A stretch of 51,878 bases of DNA from an uncultured bacterium (GCA_902769585.1 CACXPT010000003.1:1-51878); one strand, 5' to 3'; positions 13,557 through 22,077 are shown, counted from the stretch's first letter. Notes: a model not told the origin generated them from the sequence alone. Program-made: numbers and translations.

Positions 13557-15491
13557 ATGAAACGCTTTCTTCTAGGAGCAACCATACTTGCGGCGCTGGT
13601 CGGTCTACTGTATGCGCCGACAGGTTCGTTCGGATTTCTGCATCTCGACGACCACGACTACACTTTCCTCTGCCCGTTCGTGCACGGCGGGCTGTCATGG
13701 GGCAACATAAAGGAAGCTTTCACGAACCTGAGCCATGGCGGCGTATGGATGCCGCTCACATACATTTCCTACATGTGCGACATCTCGATGTTCGGGCCAG
13801 GCGCAGGGCCGCACCACCTCGTGAACGTGGCTCTCCACATGGTCAACACCATTCTGCTGCTGGCGCTCGCCTGGCGGCTCGCGCGCAGCAGAATAAGCTT
13901 CTGGATTGTGCTTGCCGTTGCATTCTGGGCTTTCCATCCGCAGCGCGTGGAGGCCGTGGCGTGGATAGCCAGCCGCAAGGAGCTGCTGTGGGCCGCATTC
14001 GCGCTCGCGGGCCTGCTGTTCTGGGGATCGGCCGATCGCAGATCGGCCATCAGATCTATCGCGGCGTATCTGTGCTGCGCGCTCGCGTGCATGAGCAAGC
14101 CTACGGCGATGTGCTTCCCGGCATTGGCGCTTTGCGTAGATCTTGCGATGCGCCGGGGCATTTGCCCAAGCGACAGCGAGGACAATGGCATAGTTGAGGC
14201 CGAGCACATGAATGAGGCCAAGCGCGTAGTCTTGATGCGCGAACTGCGTTCGCGCATATTCTCCTACCTGCCGCTCGTGCTTATGGCCATCGCCACGGGC
14301 GCGCTCGCCATGTATTCGCAGACCCACCCTGCCGGCCACGAGGTGCGCGCGCTCTTCAGCGCATCCCTGCCATGGCGGCTCCTCAATGCCGTTGTGGCGA
14401 TCGGCCTCTCGCTGTTCCAGATGGTCGTGCCCGTAGGCATCCACATCGACTACCGCGCCGTCCCCGGCCAGTGGCCTATCCACGGGCTTCTAGGTTGCCT
14501 GACATTCGCTTTGTGCCTAGTGCCTAGTGCTTGGTGCCTAGTGTGTTGCTTTCGTGCCAGTATCTTGTCCGCAAGGCCCGCACCAAGCACCAAGCACCAG
14601 GCACTAGGCACCAAGCACCAAGCACTAACCACCATCCTCTGGTTCCTGGCGGCCCTCCTGCCGACGCTCGGCATCTTCGGCAGCTTCGGCGAACATGCGC
14701 GCGCCGACCGCTTCCTCTACGTGCCAATGATGGCCGTGGCGTTCGCGGTGAGAGTGCTTGGTGCTTGGTGCCTGGTGCCTGGTGCGAGCCTTGCGGACAA
14801 GATACTGGCGCGAAAGCAACGCACCAAGCACCAAGCACCAAGCACCAAGCACCAAGCACTAATCCTCCTCCAGTCCATCCTTGTCCTTGCCCTGCTAGCC
14901 CTGGCAGCAAGCGCCTGGCCCGTGATCGATTCCTACAGAAACGACGAGTCCGTCTTCAGGCGCGCACTACGCTTCGATCCCGACAACGGCCGCGCGCTCG
15001 CGCACGTAGGCCAGGCGGAATGCGCACAGCGCAACGGCATCGACCGCGGCATAGAACATCTCCGCCGAAGCCAGGCAGTACGTCCGCGCGACGACACCTC
15101 CGCCCAGCTGGCCTACGCGCTCGCCATGCGCGGCCATTCCGGCGACTTCGGCGAGATCCGCCGCCTATGCAGCAAGTTCGCCTGCGACCATACGCTCGAC
15201 AGGAAGGGACAGGCCCTCGAGGCGCTTGGCATGACGGCCATGCGCCAGCGACGGTGGAGCGAGGCCATCGGCTGCCTCTACGACTCTATCCGCGCACCGA
15301 ATCGCTTCTACTCGAACGAGGACGCCATGCTGAAGCTCGCGGCATGCCTATGCAACGCAGGCCGACAGGATGAAGCCACGAAGTGGCTGGAGCAGCTGAC
15401 GCGCTCGAAGCGAAACGACATCAGAGGGAAGGCCATCCAGTCGCTGGAGACGCTCAAGCGCAATCCACGGACGGTGCTCTTCCTCGATTAG
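13557..15491 (+). CDS. GT-C-type membrane glycosyltransferase-like protein with C-terminal TPRs, interrupted by repeat elements
   Basis: 644 aa. About ten hydrophobic helices with the GT-C loop motif FLHLDDHDYTF near residue 28, then HHLVNVALHMVNTILLL and FHPQRVEAVAWIASRKELLW, which match TMTC/PMT-like proteins; these transfer sugars from lipid carriers on the outer face of the membrane. TPR-like repeats follow from about residue 470. Two stretches look foreign: residues about 318-358 and 399-435, rich in W-C-L-V-P and T-K-H-Q-A, are encoded by inverted copies of a repeat element and sit between membrane helices. A palindrome at 14030-14048 encodes another small insert. It is the only plus-strand gene after 2237. 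Confidence 0.78.
   Translation: MKRFLLGATILAALVGLLYAPTGSFGFLHLDDHDYTFLCPFVHGGLSWGNIKEAFTNLSHGGVWMPLTYISYMCDISMFGPGAGPHHLVNVALHMVNTILLLALAWRLARSRISFWIVLAVAFWAFHPQRVEAVAWIASRKELLWAAFALAGLLFWGSADRRSAIRSIAAYLCCALACMSKPTAMCFPALALCVDLAMRRGICPSDSEDNGIVEAEHMNEAKRVVLMRELRSRIFSYLPLVLMAIATGALAMYSQTHPAGHEVRALFSASLPWRLLNAVVAIGLSLFQMVVPVGIHIDYRAVPGQWPIHGLLGCLTFALCLVPSAWCLVCCFRASILSARPAPSTKHQALGTKHQALTTILWFLAALLPTLGIFGSFGEHARADRFLYVPMMAVAFAVRVLGAWCLVPGASLADKILARKQRTKHQAPSTKHQALILLQSILVLALLALAASAWPVIDSYRNDESVFRRALRFDPDNGRALAHVGQAECAQRNGIDRGIEHLRRSQAVRPRDDTSAQLAYALAMRGHSGDFGEIRRLCSKFACDHTLDRKGQALEALGMTAMRQRRWSEAIGCLYDSIRAPNRFYSNEDAMLKLAACLCNAGRQDEATKWLEQLTRSKRNDIRGKAIQSLETLKRNPRTVLFLD
14030..14048. repeat. 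Palindrome in the GT-C gene
   Basis: GGCCGATC, loop GCA, GATCGGCC: 8-bp perfect arms, in frame, encoding the polar loop SADRRSAIRS between two membrane helices. Confidence 0.75.
14512..14630 (+). repeat. Heptamer-arm/39-bp-core element, copy A (inside GT-C gene)
   Basis: Left arm of 7-bp units (TAGTGCC, TAGTGCT, TGGTGCC), a 39-bp core at 14543-14581 starting near GTGTTGCTTTCG and ending AAGGCCCGC, and a right arm of inverted units (AAGCACC, AGGCACT). Core orientation is taken here as plus. The element leaves the host gene in frame. Confidence 0.93.
14754..14863 (-). repeat. Heptamer-arm/39-bp-core element, copy B (inside GT-C gene, inverted)
   Basis: Same architecture as copy A with the 39-bp core (14784-14822) in the opposite orientation. 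The right arm is an almost perfect run of ACCAAGC units. Together copies A and B form a large inverted repeat of roughly 350 bp within one gene. Confidence 0.93.
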
Positions 15492-15511
15492 GTTAAACCA
15501 CAGAATAGGTT

Positions 15512-15582
15512 AACCACGAAATACACGAAACACACGAAAGAGTACCGAGACGCCTTTCGTGTATTTCGTGTGTTTCGTGGTT
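15512..15582. terminator. Long inverted repeat between convergent genes, likely bidirectional terminator
   Basis: A 29-nt arm (15512-15540) made of 9-bp units CACGAAATA/CACGAAACA pairs with 15554-15582 with two mismatched pairs and a 13-nt loop. It fills the gap between the convergent GT-C and rho genes. Long U-tracts are missing, so a terminator role rests on position and stem strength. Confidence 0.6.
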
Positions 15583-15591
15583 CAATAAGAC

Positions 15592-17490
15592 TCAGATGTT
15601 CTTCAAGTCCAAGGAAAGCAGGAACTCCGGGTTCGACTTGAACTTCTTCATTCCTGCCAGCACGCTCTGCATGGCTCGTTCGGGACCGGCGTCGGAAAGG
15701 ACGCGGCGAAGAGCCCACGTCTTCTCCAGCTCGAGCGGAGCGAGAAGCAGGTCCTCCTTGCGCGTTCCGGACTTGTCGATGTCGATTGCCGGGAAGATGC
15801 GCTTGTCGGCCATGGCTCGGTCAAGCACCAGTTCCATGTTGCCCGTGCCCTTGAACTCCTCGAAGATCACCTCGTCCATGCGCGATCCGGTGTCGATGAG
15901 CGCCGTCGCGATGATCGTGAGCGAGCCGCCGTTCTCGATGTTGCGCGCCGCGCCGAAGAAACGCTTCGGACGATGGAGCGCGAGCGCGTCCACGCCGCCC
16001 GTCAGGATCTTGCCGGAATGAGGCTGAACTGTGTTGTAGGCGCGCGCCAGGCGCGTGATCGAATCAAGGAGGATGATCACGTCCTTGCCGTTCTCCGCCT
16101 GCCTGCGCGACATCTCGATCACCATCTCGGCGACGTTGACGTGGTGCTGCGGCTCCTCGTCGAACGTCGAAGAGAGAACCATCGCCTTCGTGTTGCGCTG
16201 CATGTCCGTCACTTCCTCAGGACGCTCGTCGACGAGCAGCACGATCAGCACGGCCTCCGGATGGTTGGCCGTGATGGCGTTCGCCATCTTCTGGAGAAGG
16301 ACGGTCTTGCCCACGCGGGGCGGCGCCACGATGAGTCCGCGCTGCCCAAAGCCGATAGGCGTGAAGAGATCTACGACGCGCATCGAGAACTCGGTTGGCT
16401 TCGTCTCCAGCACGATGCGACGTGTCGGGAACGTTGGAGTCAGGTTCTCGAAGTGGACTATGCGGGCCGCCTCGCTGGGCGTCTTGCCGTTCACGGTGAG
16501 CACGTTGCCGAGCGCAAAGAAGCGGTCGCGGTCGCGCGGATCGCGGATAGGCCCCTCGATCGTGTCGCCCGTGCGCAACGCGTGGCGACGAATCTGCTGC
16601 TGCGGGATGAACACGTCCTCGGGACACGCGAGGAAGTTCGTCTTCGCGGAACGCAGGAAACCGTAGCCCTCCTTCACCACCTCCAGGCAGCCGCTCGCCA
16701 GGACGGCGCCGCCGTGGTTGAGGTAGCGGCGGATGGCGTGGAAGATGATCTCGTGCCGCTTCATCGCGCCAAGCTCTTCCGCGTTGGCGTCTGGCCACAT
16801 CTTCTCGACGATCGTGGCATTGTCCCAGGAGTGGATGTCCGCAAGCTTGTATTCGGGGAGATCGGGATTGCGAGGAACGGTCGGCTCCGGCGGCTGGTAG
16901 TTCTGCTGCGGCGGGGGTTCCGGCGGACGGCGGTTCCCCTGCACGCTCTGGCCGTTGCGCATCTTGTTGCGACGCTCGAACCACTGGCGTCGCTTCAGCT
17001 GGCGATTGGAGAGCGGCTGTTCGCTATGGGCAGGGGAAGGCGGGATTTGGGAGATTGAAGATTGAGGATTGGAGATTGAGGATTGAGGGGCTGGCGGTTC
17101 AACGGGCGGGACGCCCGTTGTCCCAGTGTCGGGGAGCTTGGCATCCGCTGGGGAAGCTGTGTCCTTGCCGCTTTCGGTCGCAACAAGTTGCGACCCTCCC
17201 GCTTGAGGGATCGGCGTATCGGCGGCGGTCGCGCAGGAGCGCGACCCTCCCGTGTGGGGAGCCGGCGTATCGGCGGCGGTCGCGCAGGAGCGCGACCCTC
17301 CCGCTTGGGGTGCTGGGGTTTCTGCGGCGGAAGTTGTCTCCATTGCGGCGGCCTTGGCCGCTGCTCGGGCGGCACGCTCGGCGTTGGTGGGGCGTCCGCG
17401 CTTCTTCTTCGGCTTCGCCTCGGCCGATGCATCCGCAGGAGCGGATGCTGCAGGACCTGCTTCTGACGCGACACTATCTTCTGTATTCAT
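15592..17490 (-). CDS. rho: Transcription termination factor Rho, with a long repeat-rich N-terminal extension
   Basis: 632 aa against about 420 in E. coli. The conserved part starts near residue 220: the RNA-binding cold-shock-like domain ([20 protein letters not shown]), P-loop APPRVGKT (about 390), Walker [17 protein letters not shown], and the Q/R-loop region [20 protein letters not shown]. The first 220 residues are low complexity: an AT-hook-like [17 protein letters not shown] followed by segments encoded by palindromic and heptamer DNA repeats (17051-17297). The start ATG overlaps the coaE stop (ATGA). Rho is a hexameric RNA helicase ending untranslated transcripts; the extension may aid RNA binding, as charged N-terminal insertions do in other phyla. 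Confidence 0.95.
   Translation of the reverse strand: MNTEDSVASEAGPAASAPADASAEAKPKKKRGRPTNAERAARAAAKAAAMETTSAAETPAPQAGGSRSCATAADTPAPHTGGSRSCATAADTPIPQAGGSQLVATESGKDTASPADAKLPDTGTTGVPPVEPPAPQSSISNPQSSISQIPPSPAHSEQPLSNRQLKRRQWFERRNKMRNGQSVQGNRRPPEPPPQQNYQPPEPTVPRNPDLPEYKLADIHSWDNATIVEKMWPDANAEELGAMKRHEIIFHAIRRYLNHGGAVLASGCLEVVKEGYGFLRSAKTNFLACPEDVFIPQQQIRRHALRTGDTIEGPIRDPRDRDRFFALGNVLTVNGKTPSEAARIVHFENLTPTFPTRRIVLETKPTEFSMRVVDLFTPIGFGQRGLIVAPPRVGKTVLLQKMANAITANHPEAVLIVLLVDERPEEVTDMQRNTKAMVLSSTFDEEPQHHVNVAEMVIEMSRRQAENGKDVIILLDSITRLARAYNTVQPHSGKILTGGVDALALHRPKRFFGAARNIENGGSLTIIATALIDTGSRMDEVIFEEFKGTGNMELVLDRAMADKRIFPAIDIDKSGTRKEDLLLAPLELEKTWALRRVLSDAGPERAMQSVLAGMKKFKSNPEFLLSLDLKNI
17051..17120. 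repeat. GGATTGA heptamer array plus palindrome in rho
   Basis: 17051-17090 is a run of 7-bp words (AGATTGA, GGATTGA) of the family also seen at 27905-27950 and 30387-30423. Directly after it, 17100-17120 is the palindrome CAACGGGCG, loop GGA, CGCCCGTTG. Both are in frame in the Rho N-terminal extension. Confidence 0.88.
17176..17297. repeat. 51-bp tandem units each holding a covarying palindrome, in rho
   Basis: Palindromes start at 17176, 17227 and 17278, exactly 51 bp (17 codons) apart. The first is GGTCGCAACAAGTTGCGACC; the other two are GGTCGCGCAGGAGCGCGACC. Both arms changed together (AAC/GTT against GC/GC), while the flanking CCCTCCCG tail is constant. They encode the repeated [19 protein letters not shown] peptide. 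Confidence 0.92.
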
Positions 17491-18236
17491 TCTGCCTTTT
17501 CCATTCTGCCGATAAGCCATGCAACGCAACGCTGCACTTCTGCCTTCAGCTCTTCTACAGTCGAATTGTTTTGGATTGTCCAGTCGGCGCGAGCGGCCTT
17601 TTCGGCCACGGGCATCTGCGCCGCGAGACGAGCCTCCGCCTGCTCCCGCGTGTAGCCACGCGTGCGCATCATACGGTCGATCTGCCGATCTTCCGTGGAG
17701 GAGACGCAGAGTATTGTATCATAATCTGATTCGAAATGCGATTCGAAAAGAAGGGGGATGATGGAAAGTTTAAAGTTGAGAGTTAAGAGTTGAGAGTTGA
17801 GAGCTGGGAGTCGAGAGTCGGAAGGTCGAGCGGGATGTCGGTTGTCGAGTGTAGAATGTCGAGAATCAAAGGATGGCCCGGTTGTGACAAAGGCCAGCAA
17901 GCGTTGGCGCACCAGCGGATGAAGAATGGCCTCGAGGTCGCGTCTGGCGGCGGTCGCAACAAGTTGCGACCCTCCCGTGGGGAATGTTCCGGTCGCGCAG
18001 GAGCGCGACCCTCCCGAGAAGACAATCTCCGCGAGCTTGGAGCGGTCGATGCCGCCATCGGGGGCGAGAACGGCCTGGCCGAAGCGAGAGACAATGGCAG
18101 GGACGGCCGCGCCGCCAGGCGCTTCCAGCTCGTGAACGACATCGTCCGCGTCTAATGTCTGAACGCCAAGTTCCCGAAAGAACTTGGCGACCAGACTTTT
18201 CCCGCAGGCGATGCCACCTGTCAGGGCGAGTTTCAT
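17487..18236 (-). CDS. coaE: Dephospho-CoA kinase with two repeat-derived insertions
   Basis: 249 aa against about 200 usual. It phosphorylates dephospho-CoA in the last step of CoA synthesis. P-loop GGIACGKS (7-14), [26 protein letters not shown] and the lid-region arginines ([16 protein letters not shown]) are all present. Residues about 75-97 (encoded by two palindromes at 17952-18010) are inserted between the alpha helix and the HP motif, and residues about 119-157 (encoded by a heptamer array) are inserted before the PLLFE strand. The ATG follows directly on a heptamer repeat array (18237-18374) with no Shine-Dalgarno. Overlaps rho by ATGA. Confidence 0.92.
   Translation of the reverse strand: MKLALTGGIACGKSLVAKFFRELGVQTLDADDVVHELEAPGGAAVPAIVSRFGQAVLAPDGGIDRSKLAEIVFSGGSRSCATGTFPTGGSQLVATAARRDLEAILHPLVRQRLLAFVTTGPSFDSRHSTLDNRHPARPSDSRLPALNSQLLTLNFKLSIIPLLFESHFESDYDTILCVSSTEDRQIDRMMRTRGYTREQAEARLAAQMPVAEKAARADWTIQNNSTVEELKAEVQRCVAWLIGRMEKAE
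17765..17870. repeat. Heptamer array inside coaE (AGAGTTG/AGAGTCG)
   Basis: Seven-bp words AGAGTTA, AGAGTTG, AGAGCTG, GGAGTCG, AGAGTCG, then degenerate TGTCGAG-type words. The open frame is retained and reads S-R-L-x-A-L-N-S-Q-L-type residues on the minus strand. Confidence 0.85.
17952..18010. repeat. Two covarying palindromes inside coaE
   Basis: GGTCGCAACAAGTTGCGACC at 17952-17971 and GGTCGCGCAGGAGCGCGACC at 17991-18010, both followed by CCTCCCG, spaced 39 bp (13 codons). They are the same two variants as in rho, in a different gene. Confidence 0.92.
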
Positions 18237-18374
18237 GGTGCTTAGTGCCTAGTGCTTAGTGCTTGGTGCTTGGTGCTTGGTGCGTTGCTTTCGCGCAAGT
18301 ATCAGGCCCGAGAGGCCCGCACTAAGCACTAAGCCCTAGGCACTAAGCACTAGGCACTAGGCACTAAGCACTCA
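18237..18374 (+). repeat. Heptamer-arm/39-bp-core element, copy C
   Basis: Arms of TAGTGCT/TGGTGCT units (left) and AAGCACT/AGGCACT units (right) flank a 39-bp core at 18282-18320 (GCGTTGCTTTCGCG at its start). The core differs from copies A, B and D mostly in its second half, where a GGCC-GGCC stem replaces CTTG-CAAG. It fills the gap between coaE and the secretin gene and touches the coaE start codon. Confidence 0.93.
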
Positions 18375-18376
18375 AA

Positions 18377-21300
18377 TCACTTCTCTTCTGCCGCAGGCGC
18401 AGGAGCAGGCGCGGCAGACTCGGTCTCCGCCGGCGCTGTGGTCGTGCCGGTGCTGTTCTGGATCATGCGGCCGTCAGGTCCAACCAGGCGGGCCGTCACG
18501 AACAGGAGCAGGTTGCGCTTGTTCGACCATTCGCTGCGGCTGCGGAAGAGACGCCCGATGAACGGGATGTCGCCAAGGAACGGAATCTTGTCCTCCATCG
18601 ACTTGCGCTCTTCCGTGATCAGTCCGCCCATGACCACCGTAGCGCCGTTGTAGAGCGTGACGACGGTATCGATCGAACGCTCCTTGAAGAACGGCTGCTC
18701 CATCGGAACCGTGAACCACTGCATGTCCTCGTTGCCGCTCGCGAGGGCCATCGCCTGCGCGGTGGAGCTCATCACGGAGGACATAGGCACCTTCATGCCG
18801 TAGTCCTTCCATGTCGGCTCCGAGACGACCTTCGGGTTGAGCTTGAGGTTGATGAAGTTGCCCTCGGCGGAAAGCTCAGGCGTAACGGTGAGGATCACGC
18901 CCACTTCCTGAGTCTCGAAGTTCTGCGGCTCCACCATCGGGAGGATCTTGCCGTCGCCGCCGGAACCGCCGCCAGTCGTAACCGATGACGAAGACGAACT
19001 GGTCGACTGGATCGTAACATCGTAGTCCTGCGGGTAACGATAGATGGTGACAACCTTGATCGTCGCTTCTTGACCGGACTTGGTTACGACCTTGGGCGCG
19101 GAGAGGAGATCCGTGTCGCTGCGCTGCGAGAGCATGTGCAGGATCATCGAAAGATCCGCGCTGCCGAGGAACGCATTCACGCGCATGAACTGGTCGTTCT
19201 TCGACGCACCCTTGCCGGAAATATGGTTGTCCTGCGTGGAGAGGTAACGCATTCCCGAAGAATAGTCCGTGCCGTTGACAGCGTTGATGCCCACGTTCTT
19301 GCCGGTGCGCTTTTGATCCACATTATAAACAGGTTTGCCATGGGTGTCGAAAACAGGCTCTGGCTGAGTCCCTGGTAACGATCCTGGAGGTACTTCAGTC
19401 TTCTGCGTTGCAGTAGCGTTAGCCCACTTGCCATAGTTATAGCCCAAAAAATTTCCTGCACTATCATAGAGTGCATTTCCTGACATAGCCCCAGAATCCA
19501 TACCCCGATGATAGGGTTCCCATCTGCCGGCGGTGGTTACAGACTTCGTAATATCAGCCGCACCAACCACATTTTCGCCAGATGCGGATACAGCAGTTCC
19601 CACCGTTTCGTCCACCGGACCCGCATTGTACCACGTACCCTCCCGCAGCTTCAGCACCTTGGCGAGCTTGCCGCCGACGTTGAAGGAATAGTCGGAATTG
19701 AGGAGCCACTCGAAGCCGAGGGAGTTCAGGTCTTCCTGGGCGACCTCGACGAAGCGCGTCTCGACCTCGATCATCTTCGGCGTCGCGTTCAGGTCGTTGA
19801 GGGCATCTTCGAGGATGGCGAGCTGCTCTTCGGTGTTCGTGACGCGGAGCTTGCCGAGCGCCTTGATGTACTTGATCTTCGCGCCGTTAGGCCAGGTGAC
19901 GCCGAGATCGGAGAAGAACGCCTTCCAGGAATCTTCGGGGTTGTCTTCGTCGCCACTGTTGTTGTTGCCGCCGAACTCTCCCGCTCCCTGGTTCTTCAGG
20001 TCGCTGGAAGCGTTGTTCATGCGGTCCACGAAGTCTTCGACCACGTTGTAGGAGCGCGTCACCATCTCGTCCGTCGTCATTGTCTTGGGCATCACCATGA
20101 TCACGTTGCCCTGAACCTTGAACTTGTAGGCAGGCTTGATGACCTTGCAGACGAGGTTGAGCGCTTCCCACAGCGAGACGTTTGAGGCGTTGACGTTCGG
20201 GATCACAGGCACGTCGCCGGCGGCCGCGTCATCCTCCGCGGCTGCGCCAAACGCATTGGCGTTGCCGCCCTGCTGCTGCGCGGCTCCGCCGTCAGCACCA
20301 CCTGCGGTCAACGTCTTGTCGAGCTGAAGCACGAAGTTGAAGCCGCGCTGGTCGACTGGGATCTCCGGGCGGTCGAAGTCCTTTGACGCCTGAGTGAAGA
20401 ACTCGACGGCGTCTATGATCGTGGCCGGCGGACGGAAGGAGATAGACGGGAGGATCATCTCCTGCATGCGCTTCTCGATCGACTGCTCCACGGACACGCC
20501 GCCCTGTCCGCCGGTCGGTGTCTTGACAGTGCCGCCGTCGATGGCCTTCAGCTCGCCGGAATTAACGGCATAGACCGGACGCCACGCGGCGCCGATGTCG
20601 GCGATCATGCCGCGCCTTGTCGCCTCGCGCTCGTTCGCGATCACCAGGTCGCGGCGACGCTGGATGCGCGCGCGGAGCGCAATGGCCTCGGTGTTGTAGG
20701 GATCATAGCGAAGGACGAGATCCACCTGCTCAACCGCCTTGTCGAGGTCAAGCACGGAAAGGTACTGCGAGGCCAAGCGGAGACGGCGGCGGATCGTGTC
20801 GCGGTCTTCCTTGTACTCCTTGTCGTTCCTGCGATGGGAAATGGCAGAGACATCGGTGACGGCCTCGGTGACGGCCTCCGTCTCGAGCGCATCGATCAAT
20901 GCGGCCGCGCGCGGATGACGCAGCTTCTGCGCCTCCCTTGCGTATGCCTTCGCGGCTTCGCGGTCGCCATCCTTCAGCGCCTGCTTGCCGGACTGGTACT
21001 GGGCCTCGGCCATGCCCGTGACGCACTCCTTGCGCAGATCGCCAGTGTTGGCGCGGTCGGAAATGTGCGCATATGCAAGACGATACATCTTGTAGGCGGT
21101 CTCCCAGTCTCGCGCGACCATCGCCTCGCGAGCTGCGCCCAATTCGGCAGCAGCCTGCTGCTCAAGCGCTTCGCGGCGCAACTGCTCCGTCGCAATGATG
21201 TCCTTGAGAAGATCGTCTTCAGGAAGCGCCTCGGCAGCGGGCTTCTCCTCCGCAGGTGCAGCTGCTGGCGCTTCCGCGACTGCTGGTGCAGGCGCAGGCG

Positions 21301-22015
21301 TCTCCGCAACTGCTGGTGCCGGTTCAGCGGGCTTCTCCTCCGCCGGCTTCTCGGCAGGAGCGGGAGCCTCCGCGACTGCAGGTGCAGGCGCAGGCGTCTC
21401 CGCAACTGCTGGCGCAGGTTCAAGAGCCGGCTCGACAGCGGGCTTCTCCTCCGCAGGCTTCTCCGCGGGAGCAGCGGCTGGCGCTTCCGCGACCGCTGGT
21501 GCAGGCGCTGGCGTCTCCGCAACTGTTGGCGCCGGTTCTGGAGCCGGTTCCGCAGCGGGCTTCTCCTCCGCAGGCTTCTCCGCGGGAGCAGCGGCTGGCG
21601 CTTCCGCGACCGCCGGTGCAGGCGCTGGCGTTTCCGCGACTGCAGGAGCCGCTTCAGGAGCCGGTTCCGCAGCGGGCTTCTCCTCCGCAGGCTTCTCCGC
21701 AGGAGCAGCTGCCGGCGCTTCCGCGACTGCTGGTGCAGGCGCAGGAGCAGGGGCCGGAGCCTCGGCGGCAGGGGCTGGAGGTGCGGCAGGCACTTCCACC
21801 TCTGGCGTGGCAGGCTTCGCCTCGGCAGGCTTTTCCGCAGGCGCCTCTGGTGCCGCGGGGGCAGCCGGGGCTTGGGCGGCGGGCTTCTTGTCCGCGCCCA
21901 GTTCCTGCAAGAGATTGTCAAGGTCGTCTTGGGCAAAGACAACCATGGCTAGCGACGCACACGCGGCGCCGAGCACGGCAAACTTAGCTTTGACACTCAT
22001 GGATTTTGCACTCAT
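18377..22015 (-). CDS. pilQ: Type IV pilus/type II secretion secretin (PilQ/GspD family)
   Basis: 1212 aa. Signal peptide (VLGAACASLAMVVFAQ), then about 200 residues of Ala-Pro-Glu-Lys repeats, a helical TPR-like region (AREAMVARDWETAYKMYRLA; LDKAVEQVDLVLRYDP), N-domains (LWEALNLVCKVIKPAYKF; RFVEVAQEDLNSLGFEW) and the secretin core, with SAPKVVTKSGQEATIKV, GVILTVTPEL and the hallmark KIPFLGDIPFIGRLFRS. It forms the outer-membrane channel. It has its own promoter (22045-22073) and lies directly downstream of the PilM-type genes, the order of Akkermansia Amuc_1101 to Amuc_1098. No pilin or pilus ATPase is in the window, so a secretion role is not excluded. Confidence 0.9.
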   Translation of the reverse strand: MSAKSMSVKAKFAVLGAACASLAMVVFAQDDLDNLLQELGADKKPAAQAPAAPAAPEAPAEKPAEAKPATPEVEVPAAPPAPAAEAPAPAPAPAPAVAEAPAAAPAEKPAEEKPAAEPAPEAAPAVAETPAPAPAVAEAPAAAPAEKPAEEKPAAEPAPEPAPTVAETPAPAPAVAEAPAAAPAEKPAEEKPAVEPALEPAPAVAETPAPAPAVAEAPAPAEKPAEEKPAEPAPAVAETPAPAPAVAEAPAAAPAEEKPAAEALPEDDLLKDIIATEQLRREALEQQAAAELGAAREAMVARDWETAYKMYRLAYAHISDRANTGDLRKECVTGMAEAQYQSGKQALKDGDREAAKAYAREAQKLRHPRAAALIDALETEAVTEAVTDVSAISHRRNDKEYKEDRDTIRRRLRLASQYLSVLDLDKAVEQVDLVLRYDPYNTEAIALRARIQRRRDLVIANEREATRRGMIADIGAAWRPVYAVNSGELKAIDGGTVKTPTGGQGGVSVEQSIEKRMQEMILPSISFRPPATIIDAVEFFTQASKDFDRPEIPVDQRGFNFVLQLDKTLTAGGADGGAAQQQGGNANAFGAAAEDDAAAGDVPVIPNVNASNVSLWEALNLVCKVIKPAYKFKVQGNVIMVMPKTMTTDEMVTRSYNVVEDFVDRMNNASSDLKNQGAGEFGGNNNSGDEDNPEDSWKAFFSDLGVTWPNGAKIKYIKALGKLRVTNTEEQLAILEDALNDLNATPKMIEVETRFVEVAQEDLNSLGFEWLLNSDYSFNVGGKLAKVLKLREGTWYNAGPVDETVGTAVSASGENVVGAADITKSVTTAGRWEPYHRGMDSGAMSGNALYDSAGNFLGYNYGKWANATATQKTEVPPGSLPGTQPEPVFDTHGKPVYNVDQKRTGKNVGINAVNGTDYSSGMRYLSTQDNHISGKGASKNDQFMRVNAFLGSADLSMILHMLSQRSDTDLLSAPKVVTKSGQEATIKVVTIYRYPQDYDVTIQSTSSSSSSVTTGGGSGGDGKILPMVEPQNFETQEVGVILTVTPELSAEGNFINLKLNPKVVSEPTWKDYGMKVPMSSVMSSTAQAMALASGNEDMQWFTVPMEQPFFKERSIDTVVTLYNGATVVMGGLITEERKSMEDKIPFLGDIPFIGRLFRSRSEWSNKRNLLLFVTARLVGPDGRMIQNSTGTTTAPAETESAAPAPAPAAEEK
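21240..21800. repeat. 117-bp tandem repeats in the secretin gene
   Basis: About four to five units of 117 bp (39 codons), seen from GCGGGCTTCTCCTCCG at 21438, 21555 and 21672, with shorter degenerate units on either side. They encode the AP/EKP-rich periplasmic linker. Near-identity of units suggests recent copy-number change. Confidence 0.85.
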
Positions 22016-22044
22016 TGAAGATGCTCCTCTGTCAGCGTCCGTAC

Positions 22045-22073
22045 ATGATACAGTATTCCGTTCGCAGAATCAA
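22045..22073 (-). promoter_or_regulatory. Promoter of the secretin gene
   Basis: On the minus strand TTGATT (22073-22068), 17-bp spacer and TATCAT (22050-22045) preceded by CTG. Transcription would start near 22038, and GGAG lies upstream of the ATG at 22015. It allows the secretin to be made separately from the upstream inner-membrane genes. Confidence 0.65.
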
Positions 22074-22077
22074 GTCT

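Noticed and set aside
14512..14863. Possible CRISPR array
   Set aside because: The repeated words are 7 bp and contiguous, with no unique spacers and no cas genes in the window.
18237..18374. Intrinsic terminator of the secretin or coaE gene
   Set aside because: The inverted arms could pair, but there is no U-tract, the element also occurs inside a gene, and it lies upstream of coaE rather than after it. It is kept as a repeat.
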